Shown here piece by piece: positions 16,518-26,880 of a stretch of DNA of 64,000 nt (positions within the stretch are counted from its first letter, which is position 1; each line of letters opens with the position of its first letter). Origin of the DNA: Treponema sp. J25 (GTDB taxonomy: Bacteria > Spirochaetota > Spirochaetia > Treponematales > Breznakiellaceae); NCBI RefSeq assembly GCF_004343725.1, contig NZ_PTQW01000033.1, positions 1 to 64,000 on the forward strand. Reading direction: 5' to 3'. The translations under genes and the position numbers were made by a program. Below the pieces are notes generated by a model. The model worked only from the letters and a program-made list of their open reading frames with translations. It had not been told where the DNA came from and ran no database searches.

Positions 16518-17879
16518 GTGGTAGTATCCAGAGAAATTGAAAAGAAAGAACACTCCCAGGTTCAGCTTACGGTGAAGGTAGCTCAAGAAGAGGTCCGGAA
16601 AGAATATACGGATGTACTCAGTTACTACGCCAAAAACATTCAACTGCCGGGTTTCCGGAAAGGGAAGGCCCCCCAGGATCTTGTAGAACGAAAGCTCGGA
16701 GAAGCGGTAAAGGCAGATGCCTTCGGTAAACTTATCGAAAAGGCCCTTAAAGAAGTCCTGGATGCGGAGGATTTTCCCGCCACCGATCGTCCCCTCCCCT
16801 ATTCCCAACCGACCCTGCGGGAAGTTCCCGAGTTTTCTCTGGAAAAGGACCTTTCCTTTTCTGTCACCTATGACGTGTTCCCCACCGTCACGGTGGGTTC
16901 CTACAAGGGGATCGAAGTCGAAGAACCGGTCGTCGAAATTACCGATGAAGACATTAAAACAGAACTCGAAACCCTACGGGAACGGAACGCCTTTGTCATC
17001 GATAAGGCAGAAGGATCTCCCATCGCTGCCAATGATGTGGTTACTATCAATTATGCAGAAGTAAACGAAGGGGGAGAAGTAATTCCGGGGACAGAACGGG
17101 AGGATTTTGTCTTTACCGTTGGGTCCGGTATGAACTACTATAAAATTGACGATGAAATCCTGGGGATGAAAAAAGGAGAAAGCAAGACAATCACCAAATC
17201 ATACCCTGAGGATTTTGAGTTTCCCGAGCTTGCAGGAAAAACCAAGACTATTACAGTCACCATAACAGCGCTGAAAGAGAAAAAATTACCCGACCTGGAC
17301 GATGAATTTGCTCAAGATGTGGATGCAAAATACACAAAACTAGAGGATCTTAAAAAAGACCTGAAACAAAAGCTGGAAAAAAACCTGGAACAGCGGAAAC
17401 GGGAGCTTAAGATCCAGCAGATCCTGGACAAACTCCTGGAAGCAAGCACCATCGATCTTCCGGAATCCATGATTCGACTCGAAGAAGAAAGCCGCCTGCG
17501 CTCGGTAGCCCGGCGTCTGAACATGTCGGTGGATCAGCTCATTCAAATTTACCAAGCGAACGGGAAAAATCTCGAAGAACTCTTAAATGAATGGCGGCCT
17601 GATGTAGAACGGAATCTCAAGAAGCAACTGATCGTCGATACCCTTATAAAGAATTTGAGTATTACCGTGAGCGATGAAGAGGTAGAACAGGAAATTGCGA
17701 AACAGGCCCAGGAAATGAACATAAGCCTTGAGGAAATAAAAAAATATTACGATGATACTAATAAGGCGTATTTAAAAGAAGATCTCCAGCAGCAGAAATT
17801 GTTCGATCTTCTCCTGGGCGAGGTAAAAGTAAAAAAAGGAAAAAAGCAAAAGTACCTGGACCTTATGGGGCAGAAGTAG
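16518..17879 (+). CDS. tig: Trigger factor, ribosome-associated chaperone
   Basis: Binds the ribosome exit tunnel, holds nascent chains and catalyses proline isomerisation. 453 residues from a GTG start with AAGAGGG upstream. The N-terminal ribosome-binding domain has the signature [17 protein letters not shown] (about 43-60). The FKBP-like domain lies at about 160-245 ([23 protein letters not shown]), and the long helical substrate-binding arms follow. Length is usual. The gene starts the tig-clpP-clpX-lon cluster, the common bacterial order linking folding to ATP-dependent proteolysis. Confidence 0.95.
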   Translation: MVVSREIEKKEHSQVQLTVKVAQEEVRKEYTDVLSYYAKNIQLPGFRKGKAPQDLVERKLGEAVKADAFGKLIEKALKEVLDAEDFPATDRPLPYSQPTLREVPEFSLEKDLSFSVTYDVFPTVTVGSYKGIEVEEPVVEITDEDIKTELETLRERNAFVIDKAEGSPIAANDVVTINYAEVNEGGEVIPGTEREDFVFTVGSGMNYYKIDDEILGMKKGESKTITKSYPEDFEFPELAGKTKTITVTITALKEKKLPDLDDEFAQDVDAKYTKLEDLKKDLKQKLEKNLEQRKRELKIQQILDKLLEASTIDLPESMIRLEEESRLRSVARRLNMSVDQLIQIYQANGKNLEELLNEWRPDVERNLKKQLIVDTLIKNLSITVSDEEVEQEIAKQAQEMNISLEEIKKYYDDTNKAYLKEDLQQQKLFDLLLGEVKVKKGKKQKYLDLMGQK

Positions 17880-17892
17880 GTAGATTATAGAT

Positions 17893-18504
17893 ATGGAGTA
17901 CATGAATAACCTGGTACCAATTGTAGTAGAGCAGACGGGAGTGGGAGAGCGTTCTTATGATATCTACTCCCGTCTTTTAAAAGACCGCATTGTGTTCCTC
18001 GATGGGGAAATCAACGATATTACAGCGGATCTTGTGGTAGCCCAGCTTCTGTTTCTTGAAGGGCAGGACCCTGAAAAAGATATCAGTTTGTATATTAATT
18101 CACCCGGCGGTTCCGTAACGGCGGGGCTTGCTATTTACGATACCATGCAATACATCAAGTGTCCCGTCCAGACCATTTGTCTCGGGCAGGCGGCGAGCAT
18201 GGCGGCCCTCCTGCTCGCAGCGGGCAGTCCCGGTAAGCGTTTTGCCCTTCCCTCTTCCCGGGTTCTTATCCATCAACCCTGGGGAGGGGCTCAGGGGCAG
18301 GCTGCAGATATTGGGATCCAGGCAAAGGAGATTCTCCGGCTTAAGAAACTCACCATCGAGTATTTTGCCCATCATACGGGTAAAACGGTGGAACAGATAG
18401 CCGCTGATATTGAGCGGGACTTCTTCATGGCCGCCCAGGATGCGGTACAATATGGGATGGTAGACGCTATTCTCAAGAGGGAAAAACATGGCACGACTGC
18501 GTAA
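17893..18504 (+). CDS. clpP: ATP-dependent Clp protease, proteolytic subunit
   Basis: Serine protease forming a double seven-subunit ring that degrades proteins unfolded by ClpX. 203 residues. The nucleophile Ser102 lies in [15 protein letters not shown], His127 in LIHQPWGG, and the oxyanion strand is SPGGSVTAG. Two start codons are possible, ATG 17893 and ATG 17902 (MNNLVPIV); neither has ideal ribosome-binding-site spacing. It overlaps clpX by 17 bases, so expression is coupled. Confidence 0.95.
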   Translation: MEYMNNLVPIVVEQTGVGERSYDIYSRLLKDRIVFLDGEINDITADLVVAQLLFLEGQDPEKDISLYINSPGGSVTAGLAIYDTMQYIKCPVQTICLGQAASMAALLLAAGSPGKRFALPSSRVLIHQPWGGAQGQAADIGIQAKEILRLKKLTIEYFAHHTGKTVEQIAADIERDFFMAAQDAVQYGMVDAILKREKHGTTA

Positions 18505-19741
18505 CGGCATGGGAATAAACGAACGGGCTTGTTCGTTCTGTGGCAAGAGTGCCGATATGGCCCGCCGGCTCATTGCGGGTCCCAATGATGTGTTCATCTG
18601 CGATGAATGTGTTGAGGTCTGTCGTAAGATCCTCGCCGAAGAGGATCAAGAATTGGCAACCCAATTCACCGGGGAAATTCCCACCCCCCGGGAAATTAAG
18701 GAATACCTCGACCAATTCATCATTGGACAGGAAGAAGCAAAAAAGGCCCTGTCAGTGGCTGTATATAACCACTACAAACGGATTGCCAATCCTGCCCGAA
18801 CCCCCGATGATGTGGAAATAGAGAAGTCTAACGTCTTGCTCATCGGTCCCACTGGAACGGGGAAAACCCTCTTAGCCCGGACCCTGGCTCGAAAACTGAA
18901 GGTCCCCTTTGCGATTGCGGATGCAACAACCCTGACCGAAGCGGGCTACGTGGGAGAAGATGTGGAAAACATCCTCCTCAAACTCATCCAGAATGCGGGT
19001 GGGAACATTGCCGCCGCAGAACGGGGCATCGTCTACATCGACGAAATTGATAAGATAGCCAAAAAAGGGGAAAATGTTTCCATTACCCGTGATGTATCCG
19101 GCGAAGGGGTACAACAGGCCCTCCTTAAGATCATTGAAGGAACCATCGCTTCGGTACCTCCCCAGGGAGGACGCAAGCATCCTAACCAGGAGATGATTCG
19201 CATCGACACCACCAATATTCTCTTTATTTGCGGTGGAGCCTTTGTGGGATTGGACAAATTCATTGAGCAACGGATTTCCCAGCATCCCATGGGATTCGGA
19301 GCCGATGTACGACATCGAAAAGACAAGGATCTCCGGGAATTGTACAATGCCCTTCACCCGGATGATCTTATCAAATTCGGTATGATCCCCGAATTCATCG
19401 GCCGGCTTCCCATCACCGTCACCCTGGATGACCTAAAAAAGGAAGACCTTAAGCGGATTATCACCGAGCCAAGGAATGCCATTCTGAAGCAGTATAAGGC
19501 GTCCCTGGCTATCGATGGGGTAGACCTGGAATTCACCGACGAAGCCATCGATGCCATCGCTGATACGGCCATCAAGCAAAAAACGGGCGCCCGGGGCTTA
19601 CGGGCCATTGTAGAAAAAATAATGACCGATGTGATGTTCGAGATTCCCTCCATTCCGGGAAAGAAGCGGGTAGTTGTTACGAAGGACGTAATCCTTAAAT
19701 CTGAGCGGCCAGAAATCATCGTCTTACAAAAGAGCGCATGA
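18488..19741 (+). CDS. clpX: ClpX, ATPase subunit of the Clp protease
   Basis: AAA+ unfoldase delivering substrates to ClpP. 417 residues. An N-terminal zinc-binding domain holds Cys15/18 and Cys38/41. Then come Walker [12 protein letters not shown], Walker [14 protein letters not shown], sensor and arginine-finger region [22 protein letters not shown], and a C-terminal AAA+ lid ([11 protein letters not shown]). The ClpP-binding IGF-like loop is in the usual region (HPMGFGADV). It overlaps clpP by 17 bases and lon by 4. Confidence 0.96.
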   Translation: MARLRNGMGINERACSFCGKSADMARRLIAGPNDVFICDECVEVCRKILAEEDQELATQFTGEIPTPREIKEYLDQFIIGQEEAKKALSVAVYNHYKRIANPARTPDDVEIEKSNVLLIGPTGTGKTLLARTLARKLKVPFAIADATTLTEAGYVGEDVENILLKLIQNAGGNIAAAERGIVYIDEIDKIAKKGENVSITRDVSGEGVQQALLKIIEGTIASVPPQGGRKHPNQEMIRIDTTNILFICGGAFVGLDKFIEQRISQHPMGFGADVRHRKDKDLRELYNALHPDDLIKFGMIPEFIGRLPITVTLDDLKKEDLKRIITEPRNAILKQYKASLAIDGVDLEFTDEAIDAIADTAIKQKTGARGLRAIVEKIMTDVMFEIPSIPGKKRVVVTKDVILKSERPEIIVLQKSA

Positions 19742-22161
19742 AAATTTTTTCTCTTCATCCTGAGGGGAGAATCACCGAAAAACTCCCCATTCTTTTGTTA
19801 GATGATTTTGTGCTCTTTCCTGACACGGTAGTTTCCATTGTGGTAAGTACTCCCAAGGGGATCAAGGCTATCGATGAAGCCATTGTATACAATGGCAATC
19901 GAATCTTCGCGGCCTGTAAAAGTGCTTTTGGTTGCCGGGACCCCTTTGATACGGAAAATCCAAGATATGGAACGGTAGCCTATATACAGCGACACATGAG
20001 TCATACCGATATTAGCTATCGGGTGGTTCTCCAGGGAGAGTACCGGGCTGAGGTTATCAAAAGAAGTAAAAAGAACAATCTTCCCTACGTCACCGTCCGT
20101 TCCCTCATAGGCAATCCCTATTACCCTCCTCCTGAGGAACCTGAATTAGTGGCCCTTCTCCGTTCCATTCAACAGTCCTTTAGTCAGTACGCGGAAGTAT
20201 CAAAAAAGGTAAACCAGGAACTCCTCTCGGATGTTCTAAGAATCGAGAATCTGGAAAAGGTCTGTAATCTGGTATCCCATACCCTTCCTCTGAAAACAGA
20301 ACGTAAACTTGAACTCCTGGCCCAGGAAGATCTCAAAGCTCGGGCACAACAGGTGTACGAAACAATCGAACGAGAAACGGAAGTGGCCTCCCTTCAAAAA
20401 AGCATAGCCAGTAAAGTAAAAAGCCGCATGGATAAGACCCAGCGGGAGTACATTTTAAATGAACAATTAAAGGAAATCCGCAAAGAACTGGGGAAGGATG
20501 AGGCAGAAGAAGATGAATTTGATGAAATAGAAAAAAATCTGAATGCCCGGGGACTCCCTGAGGAGGTCCTTGCAAAGGCAAAAAAGGAACTGCGTCGTTT
20601 AAAACGGCTCCAGGCCATGTCCCCCGAAGCGGGCGTGCTACGAGGCTACCTCGAATGGATTCTCGATCTCCCTTGGATAGAACAAACAACCGATAATCCG
20701 GATCTAGAAAGGGCCGAAACGATTCTTAACGAAGATCACTACAATATGAAAAAGGCCAAGGAACGCATCCTAGAATACCTGGCCGTTCGAAAATTGACCG
20801 ACGCCACTCGGGGACCAATTCTTTGCTTTGTCGGTCCCCCTGGTACCGGGAAAACCAGCCTTGGCCGTTCGGTTGCCCGGGCCCTAGGACGGAACTTTGT
20901 GCGGGTTTCCCTCGGTGGTGTTCGGGACGAGGCGGAAATCCGGGGACACCGAAAAACTTATGTCGGGGCCCTGCCGGGAAAAATTCTCCAATCCATGAAA
21001 AAGGCGGCCACCATTAATCCGGTGTTTCTACTTGATGAGATTGATAAGCTATCCTCGGATTTTCGAGGAGACCCGGCGGCAGCCCTGTTAGAGGTTCTGG
21101 ATCCAGAACAGAATAATGCCTTCGTAGATCATTACCTCGAGGTCCCTTACAATCTTTCCAAGGTGCTTTTCATTGCGACGGCCAACTCCTTGCACACCAT
21201 CCCCCACCCCCTTCTTGACCGAATGGAAGTAATAGAAGTTCCCGGGTATGGGGAAAATGAAAAACTCCAGATTGCAAAACAGTATCTTATTCCAAAACAA
21301 CTTGCAGAAAATGGCCTCGGCGAAGCCCATATTACCTTTCAGGATGAGGCAATTTTTGATATCATTCGCTATCGTACCATGGAATCGGGGGTGCGCAATT
21401 TAGAACGGGAGATAGCCCACTGCAGCCGGAAACTTGCCCGGGAAGCCCTTGCAAAAGGGTACGGCACGGAAGAAAAACCCATAGGAAGCTTTAGCCGAAC
21501 CATTCGGGTTTCCACCCTTTCAAAACTTTTGGGGAACCGAAAATATAAACACGACCTGGTATACACCGAATCCCGCATCGGGGTTTGTTACGGCCTTGCC
21601 TGGACAGAAACCGGGGGAACCATGCTCCCCGTAGAAACGGTTCGCTTTGAAGGCTCGGGAGAACTTATCATAACAGGCAACCTGGGTGACGTGATGAAAG
21701 AAAGCGCCCGCATCGCCCTTTCTTTCCTTCGAAGCATGGGTCAAGAACTCAACGTTCCCAACGAGAATTTTACCAAATACGATTTTCACATTCATGTACC
21801 GGAAGGAGCGATCCCCAAGGATGGGCCTTCGGCAGGCATCACCCTGGCATCATCCCTTCTTTCCTGTCTCTTGCAACGAGCCCCCCGCTCCCTTGTGGCA
21901 ATGACGGGAGAACTTACCCTTACGGGCAGGGTACTCCCTATCGGAGGGCTTAAAGAAAAACTCCTTGCGGCCCTGCGGAACGGGATTACAAATGTTATCC
22001 TTCCCCAAGGGAACAAGGAAGATCTGGAAGAACTGGACAAGGATATCCTTCGGGCCCTTTCTATCCACTATGTAGAAAAAGCTGCCGAAGTTTTTGCTTT
22101 TCTATTCCCCCAAGAAGAAACCCCGGCTACTACCCTTTCACCCGAAAGTAGCACACTTTGA
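19738..22161 (+). CDS. lon: Lon protease
   Basis: ATP-dependent serine-lysine protease for damaged and regulatory proteins. 807 residues. The N-terminal substrate domain begins [22 protein letters not shown] coiled-coil linker follows (about 195-290). The AAA+ module has Walker [14 protein letters not shown] and Walker [14 protein letters not shown]. The protease domain has Ser698 in [10 protein letters not shown] and Lys741 in GGLKEK, 43 residues apart as in E. coli Lon. Its ATG overlaps the clpX stop. It converges with a glycosyltransferase gene 5 bases downstream. Confidence 0.96.
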   Translation: MKIFSLHPEGRITEKLPILLLDDFVLFPDTVVSIVVSTPKGIKAIDEAIVYNGNRIFAACKSAFGCRDPFDTENPRYGTVAYIQRHMSHTDISYRVVLQGEYRAEVIKRSKKNNLPYVTVRSLIGNPYYPPPEEPELVALLRSIQQSFSQYAEVSKKVNQELLSDVLRIENLEKVCNLVSHTLPLKTERKLELLAQEDLKARAQQVYETIERETEVASLQKSIASKVKSRMDKTQREYILNEQLKEIRKELGKDEAEEDEFDEIEKNLNARGLPEEVLAKAKKELRRLKRLQAMSPEAGVLRGYLEWILDLPWIEQTTDNPDLERAETILNEDHYNMKKAKERILEYLAVRKLTDATRGPILCFVGPPGTGKTSLGRSVARALGRNFVRVSLGGVRDEAEIRGHRKTYVGALPGKILQSMKKAATINPVFLLDEIDKLSSDFRGDPAAALLEVLDPEQNNAFVDHYLEVPYNLSKVLFIATANSLHTIPHPLLDRMEVIEVPGYGENEKLQIAKQYLIPKQLAENGLGEAHITFQDEAIFDIIRYRTMESGVRNLEREIAHCSRKLAREALAKGYGTEEKPIGSFSRTIRVSTLSKLLGNRKYKHDLVYTESRIGVCYGLAWTETGGTMLPVETVRFEGSGELIITGNLGDVMKESARIALSFLRSMGQELNVPNENFTKYDFHIHVPEGAIPKDGPSAGITLASSLLSCLLQRAPRSLVAMTGELTLTGRVLPIGGLKEKLLAALRNGITNVILPQGNKEDLEELDKDILRALSIHYVEKAAEVFAFLFPQEETPATTLSPESSTL

Positions 22162-22166
22162 TATTC

Positions 22167-23300
22167 CTAGCGGCCCGCGGCTTCCATTAAAACCTTAAAG
22201 GTTTCCTGGGCGCAGCGTTCCCAAGAAAATTGTTGGGCCCGTTCCAACCCCCGCTGTCGACATTCCCGATGAACGCTCCTGTCTGTTGCAAGGGTTACCA
22301 TTCGATCGGCCATATCTTCCGGTGAGTAGGGATCAAAATAGAGAGCCCCATGTTCCGCCGTCTCAGGCAGGGAAGCCGCCCGGGCGCAGGCCACGGGAAC
22401 CCCACAGGCCATCGCTTCAAGAACCCCAAGGCCAAAACCTTCATACAGGGAAGGAAACACCACCATATCTGCCCCAGCATAGAGCTCTGGTAAGTGTTTA
22501 TAAGGAAAGTAGCCGGTAAAAAATATGTCCTGGCGATACTTTGATTGCATGGCCGCCCGTTTTACCTTCTCGGCCCCCTTCCGATCAGCTCCAGCTAACA
22601 CCAGGCGATGAGGAAAGCGGGTTCGCTCTTTAAAGATTTCAAAGGCCTGAATAAGGCGGATATGATTCTTAAGGGGATATTCAATTCGAGAAACATAGAG
22701 AATATAGGGACGCTTGAAGCTAAAAGGCTGAATCAGTAAAACACTTTCTTCGTTCTTAGGGCGGGGATAAAAAGCACTGGTATCGATACCGTTCGGGATT
22801 ACCACGACCCGGTGGGGTTTTACTCGAGCTACCTCAATGAGTTCTTGTTTTACCCATTCACTGACGGCGATAATTCTATCCAGGTGCCGAATCGAGTCAG
22901 GGAACACAAGCCGAAGCACCGCCCCCAACTGCTCCCTATTCCGCAGGGGCCCCCGGTAGGCTCCCAAATCATGAACCGTACCCACCGTGGGACAGGGAGA
23001 CTTCCAGGGAAGCCGCCGATTCGCGGCGGGGAAAAAACACACCTCATAGCCGCGCTGGCGGGCAAATTCAGGATACCGAAAGATATGCCACAAAGAATTG
23101 GCAGTCCGTCCTGTCCTAAAGGACTGGGAAATAAACTCCAGGTCTTCCGCCACATCGGTAAAGGCATACCGGTCAAATTCCCAGCCAAAAAGTTCATACC
23201 TGGCAGATACCCGGGGAAGATAGCGTAAAAGATACTTAAGATAGACACCAATACCCGATTCTCCACTATCACACCCAAACGTATCTATGCCTATCCGCAT
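22167..23300 (-). CDS. Glycosyltransferase family 4 (GT-B fold)
   Basis: Probable cytoplasmic or membrane-associated sugar transferase of 377 residues. The GT4 pattern is clear: an N-terminal glycine-rich region GCDSGESGIGVYLKYLL, IIAVSEWVKQEL, RPYILYVSRIEYPLKNH (donor-site Arg/Lys area), and the E-x7-E motif in PSLYEGFGLGVLEAMACGVPV. Donor and acceptor cannot be told. No other cell-envelope sugar genes adjoin it. GAGGAGAGG precedes the ATG. Confidence 0.88.
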   Translation of the reverse strand: MRIGIDTFGCDSGESGIGVYLKYLLRYLPRVSARYELFGWEFDRYAFTDVAEDLEFISQSFRTGRTANSLWHIFRYPEFARQRGYEVCFFPAANRRLPWKSPCPTVGTVHDLGAYRGPLRNREQLGAVLRLVFPDSIRHLDRIIAVSEWVKQELIEVARVKPHRVVVIPNGIDTSAFYPRPKNEESVLLIQPFSFKRPYILYVSRIEYPLKNHIRLIQAFEIFKERTRFPHRLVLAGADRKGAEKVKRAAMQSKYRQDIFFTGYFPYKHLPELYAGADMVVFPSLYEGFGLGVLEAMACGVPVACARAASLPETAEHGALYFDPYSPEDMADRMVTLATDRSVHRECRQRGLERAQQFSWERCAQETFKVLMEAAGR

Positions 23301-23436
23301 CGCCTCTCCTCTTCAGATCCCACAAAGCAATGTATTGCGCTTGGGATGGTATTAGGTACGGAGACCACACATCCCTTAGCATACCAGTTTTCTTCAAAAA
23401 ATGGAAGTAAAAAATAGAATAAAATATGTTTAGGAC

Positions 23437-23465
23437 TTGTCACCCAACCTATAGCGTGTTATAAT
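23437..23465 (+). promoter_or_regulatory. Predicted promoter of the nrd operon
   Basis: TTGTCA (23437-23442), 17 bases, TATAAT (23460-23465). Transcription would begin a little before the palindrome at 23484-23499. Confidence 0.6.
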
Positions 23466-23483
23466 ACATTTGAAAAATAAAAA

Positions 23484-23499
23484 ACTCTATATATAGAGT
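23484..23499 (+). promoter_or_regulatory. Candidate NrdR box
   Basis: ACTCTATATATAGAGT is a perfect 16-bp palindrome. It matches 14 of 16 positions of the NrdR-box consensus as I remember it (acaCwAtATaTwGtgt); the two differences are symmetrical. It lies just downstream of the predicted -10 of the operon encoding NrdR itself, fitting autorepression. A second box at the usual spacing was looked for and not found. Confidence 0.65.
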
Positions 23500-23537
23500 A
23501 GTATTTTTCCTATAGATGGATAAGGAATAGAGAACGT

Positions 23538-23999
23538 ATGCGATGCCCCCACTGTGGTAGTTTTAACGATAAGGTAGTGGAATCCCGGACCCTTGCCAAT
23601 GGGGAATCGATTCGGCGACGCCGAGAATGCATTGACTGTGGCTATCGATTTACGAGCTACGAGCGTATCGAAGATAAACAGTTTATGGTCATCAAACGGG
23701 ATGGCCGGCGAGAACCCTTTGACCGGGCGAAAATAGAACGGGGTGTCCAACGGGCCCTTGAAAAGCGGCCTGTTTCCCAGATGACCATCGAAAACCTGGT
23801 AAATGAAATTGAAGATGCCGTAGCTATCGCAGGGAAGGCAAACCACGAAATTCCCAGCACTGAGATTGGCGAACTGGTCCTGAAAAAACTCGGAGAAATC
23901 GATAAAGTGGCGTACATCCGCTTTGCTTCGGTATATCGCCATTTTGAAAATCTGGATGAATTTGTCCAGGAAATTCAAAAGTTAGGAGGAAAAGCATGA
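23538..23999 (+). CDS. nrdR: Transcriptional repressor NrdR
   Basis: Nucleotide-sensing repressor of ribonucleotide reductase genes. 153 residues. The N-terminal zinc ribbon has MRCPHCGS and CIDCGYRFTSYER (four cysteines in two pairs). An ATP-cone follows from VIKRDGRREPFDRAKIERGV to the end. Length matches the family. It is the first gene of the nrdR-nrdD-radical subunit-nrdG operon and overlaps nrdD by 4 bases. Confidence 0.96.
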   Translation: MRCPHCGSFNDKVVESRTLANGESIRRRRECIDCGYRFTSYERIEDKQFMVIKRDGRREPFDRAKIERGVQRALEKRPVSQMTIENLVNEIEDAVAIAGKANHEIPSTEIGELVLKKLGEIDKVAYIRFASVYRHFENLDEFVQEIQKLGGKA

Positions 24000-26125
24000 A
24001 AGAATCCTTGTTTCCAGAACTCCAACAGGGAGAAAGGGGGGAAAAACCGACCCATATGTCGGGAACGGCGCCCTGTAAATTCGTAGTAAAACGATCCGGC
24101 GCTATCGAACCCTACAATCGGGATAAGATCCTTTCGGCGATAACCAAGGCATTTATGGCGGTAAAAGTACCTGAAGCATCACCCGATGGACGAGGTAAAG
24201 CAGAGGCAATCACCGACCGGGTAGAAGAATTGCTACGGCTGCTTATGGCCAGCAGGCATCCCAATTCTATCCCGGCAATTGAAGAAATTCAGGACCTGGT
24301 AGAAACGGCCCTTATCGAAGCAAAAGAAACGGCGGTAGCCAAGGCCTATATTCTGTATCGCGCTCGCCATGAAGCAATCCGGGATGCCAAAAAACTCCTC
24401 CTCGATATCGACGCCACCATGGATGGGTACCTTCAGCAATCGGACTGGCGGGTTAATGAAAATGCCAATGTAAACTTTTCTCTTGGAGGCCTTATCCTGC
24501 ATAATTCGGGGACTATTACCGCCCATTACTGGCTAAAGAATATTTACACTCCCGAAATAGCCGAAGCCCATCGGAATGCGGATTTTCACATCCACGATCT
24601 CTCTATGTTCTCGGGGTACTGCGCAGGCTGGTCCCTGAGGCAGCTTATACAGGAAGGGCTTGGGGGGGTAAAGGATAAAATAACCTCTAAACCGGCAAAA
24701 CATTTAAGCACCCTCATGCAGCAGGCGGTTAATTTTCTGGGCTGCCTTCAGAATGAGTGGGCCGGAGCTCAGGCCTTCAGTTCTTTTGATACCTATGTGG
24801 CCCCCTTTGTAAAACAGGACAAATTGAGTGATAAAGAGCTCAAACAGTGTTTGCAAAGTTTCATTTTCGGGGTAAATACGCCGAGCCGCTGGGGTAGTCA
24901 AGCGCCCTTTACGAACATAACCCTTGACTGGACCTGCCCTGAGGACCTTAAGGATCGACCCGCCATCGTGGGTGGGGTGGAAATGCCCTATACCTACGGG
25001 GATTGCCAGGAAGAGATGGACCGGGTAAACCGGATGTTCATCGAACTTATGCTCGAAGGAGATGCGGCGGGCCGGGGCTTCCAGTACCCCATACCAACCT
25101 ACAACATTACCCGGGATTTCCCCTGGGAGAGCGACAATGCACGCCTTCTTTTTGAAATGACCGCCCGGTATGGAACGCCCTATTTCCAGAATTTTGTCAA
25201 CTCCGACCTGAACCCGGGAGATGTCCGTTCCATGTGCTGCCGACTGCAGTTGGATAAACGGCAATTGCGAAAACGGGGGGGAGGCCTCTTCGGTTCCGAC
25301 GAACTTACGGGGTCCATTGGAGTGGTTACCATTAATCTCCCCCGTATTGGGTACCTTGCAAAAGATGAGGCGGACTTTTTCAAACGGCTTGGGAAATTGA
25401 TGGACCTGGCAAAAGAAAGCCTGGTAATCAAACGAAAGGTTATCAACCGACTTCTGGAAAGCGGTCTGTTCCCCTATACAAAGCGGTATCTCCACACCTT
25501 AGAGAACCACTTCAATACCATTGGACTCGTGGGCATGAACGAATGTCTCCTGAATTTCTTCGGTAAGGACGTACACATCGCAACCCCCCAGGGACAGGCC
25601 TTTGCCCTTAAGACCCTGCACTTTATGCGCAATCGTCTGGCCGATTACCAGGAAGAAACGGGGGAACTCTTTAACTTGGAAGCCACCCCTGCCGAATCAA
25701 CCTCCTATCGGCTGGCGCTCCATGATAAAAAGCGATATCCCGATATCATTACGGCGGGAACTCGAGAACCCTACTACACCAACTCTACCCAGTTACCGGT
25801 CATGTACACCGATGATATTTTCGAAGCCCTGGATCTACAGGAGCCCCTTCAGACCGCCTATACGGGGGGGACCGTCTTCCATGCCTTCCTGGGAGAGGCC
25901 ATCGACGATTGGAGGGTATGCCGGGACCTGGTACAAACCATTGCCCATAATTATCGGATCCCCTACTTTACTATCTCTCCGACCTTCTCGGTGTGCCCCG
26001 TCCACGGGTATCTTAAGGGAGAACACTTTACCTGTCCCCTTTGCAAACAAGAAAGAGAAGAAGCCCTTCGGGAACGAATCCTTAATCTTGAAAAAGAGCG
26101 GGAAGCCCTTATGGTTGCAGGATGA
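23996..26125 (+). CDS. nrdD: Anaerobic ribonucleoside-triphosphate reductase, large part lacking the glycyl-radical motif
   Basis: Class III ribonucleotide reductase making dNTPs without oxygen. 709 residues. An ATP-cone (about 23-120) starts CKFVVKRSGAIEPYNRDKI. The catalytic barrel includes FSGYCAGWSLRQLIQ with the expected thiyl-radical Cys, NTPSRWGSQAPFTNITLDW, YTNSTQLPV and the zinc-finger-like CPVHGYLKGEHFTCPLC near the end. The usual C-terminal RxxGY glycyl-radical segment is absent: the protein ends in a charged helix (REEALRERILNLEKEREALM) and stops. The missing motif is in the next gene. No frameshift is needed, since the two lie in different frames with a 166-base gap. Confidence 0.93.
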   Translation: MKESLFPELQQGERGEKPTHMSGTAPCKFVVKRSGAIEPYNRDKILSAITKAFMAVKVPEASPDGRGKAEAITDRVEELLRLLMASRHPNSIPAIEEIQDLVETALIEAKETAVAKAYILYRARHEAIRDAKKLLLDIDATMDGYLQQSDWRVNENANVNFSLGGLILHNSGTITAHYWLKNIYTPEIAEAHRNADFHIHDLSMFSGYCAGWSLRQLIQEGLGGVKDKITSKPAKHLSTLMQQAVNFLGCLQNEWAGAQAFSSFDTYVAPFVKQDKLSDKELKQCLQSFIFGVNTPSRWGSQAPFTNITLDWTCPEDLKDRPAIVGGVEMPYTYGDCQEEMDRVNRMFIELMLEGDAAGRGFQYPIPTYNITRDFPWESDNARLLFEMTARYGTPYFQNFVNSDLNPGDVRSMCCRLQLDKRQLRKRGGGLFGSDELTGSIGVVTINLPRIGYLAKDEADFFKRLGKLMDLAKESLVIKRKVINRLLESGLFPYTKRYLHTLENHFNTIGLVGMNECLLNFFGKDVHIATPQGQAFALKTLHFMRNRLADYQEETGELFNLEATPAESTSYRLALHDKKRYPDIITAGTREPYYTNSTQLPVMYTDDIFEALDLQEPLQTAYTGGTVFHAFLGEAIDDWRVCRDLVQTIAHNYRIPYFTISPTFSVCPVHGYLKGEHFTCPLCKQEREEALRERILNLEKEREALMVAG

Positions 26126-26149
26126 GCCCATCTTTTTATCGTTCCAAGC

Positions 26150-26183
26150 CCCTTCACAGGTTTTCCTAAAAACCTGTGAAGGG
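26150..26183 (+). other. Strong 15-bp hairpin between nrdD and the radical subunit gene
   Basis: CCCTTCACAGGTTTT and AAAACCTGTGAAGGG pair perfectly around a 4-base loop. The following sequence (CTGTTAAAAAAGG) is A-rich, not T-rich, on the coding strand, so it is not a standard terminator. A second hairpin (CTGTACG/CGTACAG, 26220-26238) follows. It may be an mRNA-stability or processing element setting subunit ratios. Confidence 0.6.
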
Positions 26184-26291
26184 CTGTTAAAAAAGGGAGG
26201 GATTTGTAGTGTGCCATAGCTGTACGAAGAACGTACAGGGAATATAAAAAGGGGGGCCATGCCCCACCAAAAACAACACGGGAGGACAACG

Positions 26292-26855
26292 ATGAGGACA
26301 CTTGCAGACATTGAACGGGAACTGGCGGAACTCCGGGAAGAACTTGCCCACGTCGAGGGAACCCCTACTGAAGTGTATACCCGGATTGTAGGCTATTACC
26401 GTTCGGTGCGGAACTGGAATATTGGTAAAAAAGAAGAATACAAAGAGCGCCGCCTTTTTACCGTCTCCGAATCTACCCTAGAGAAAAAGAGCCAAAAGGA
26501 AGAAAAAAAACCAACTATAGCGAGGGAGGCCTCTCCTTCTCTGGCCCTTTTCCCCGAAGAGACGGCGATTTCAACAGCAGGAGTGAAGGTCCTCCTTTTT
26601 ATTCAGAATAAGTGTCCAGCCTGCCCGCCTGCAAAGGCGGCCGTAGAAGAACTCGGTATAGCCGCGGAATATATCGATGCGGGAACGCCGGAAGGGATGG
26701 AACGGGCCCGAGAATACGGCGTTTATAGTACCCCCACGGCCATCCTTTTGGATGGGCAAGGAAAAGAACAAGGCCGGGCCACTGATGCCTCTTCAATCCG
26801 AAAGTGGGCTATTTTAGTAAACGCTGAACAGCCAGTTTTATCAGCGGCGGTATAA
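26292..26855 (+). CDS. Free-standing glycyl-radical domain of anaerobic ribonucleotide reductase fused to a thioredoxin-like domain
   Basis: 187 residues from an ATG with GGAGG 6 bases upstream. Residues 4-22 form a charged helix, followed by TPTEVYTRIVGYYRSVRNWN, which is the glycyl-radical signature normally found at the C-terminus of NrdD, with Gly34 as the predicted radical site. Then GKKEEYKERRLF, a linker, and a thioredoxin/glutaredoxin-like domain (about 98-185) with redox pair Cys108-Pro-Ala-Cys111 and the cis-proline region VYSTPTAILL. Predicted role: supplies both the radical glycine and the dithiol reductant to the truncated NrdD. It lies between nrdD and nrdG. An upstream in-frame ATG at 26259 is less likely. 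Function is inferred from motif and context. Confidence 0.82.
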   Translation: MRTLADIERELAELREELAHVEGTPTEVYTRIVGYYRSVRNWNIGKKEEYKERRLFTVSESTLEKKSQKEEKKPTIAREASPSLALFPEETAISTAGVKVLLFIQNKCPACPPAKAAVEELGIAAEYIDAGTPEGMERAREYGVYSTPTAILLDGQGKEQGRATDASSIRKWAILVNAEQPVLSAAV

Positions 26856-26880
26856 AACCGCCATAGGGGCGCATACCGAT

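Noticed and set aside
24704-25495. Long open frame on the strand opposite nrdD (263 codons)
   Set aside because: It lies wholly inside nrdD, has no ribosome binding site or recognisable domain, and reads as the complement of conserved nrdD codons.
26150-26183. Hairpin after nrdD as a terminator
   Set aside because: The stem is strong but no T-run follows on either strand, and the downstream genes belong functionally to the operon.
23996-26855. Sequencing frameshift as the cause of the split nrdD
   Set aside because: The parts are 166 bases apart with a stop codon, two hairpins and a good ribosome binding site between them, and each has its own helical end. A single base error cannot join them.
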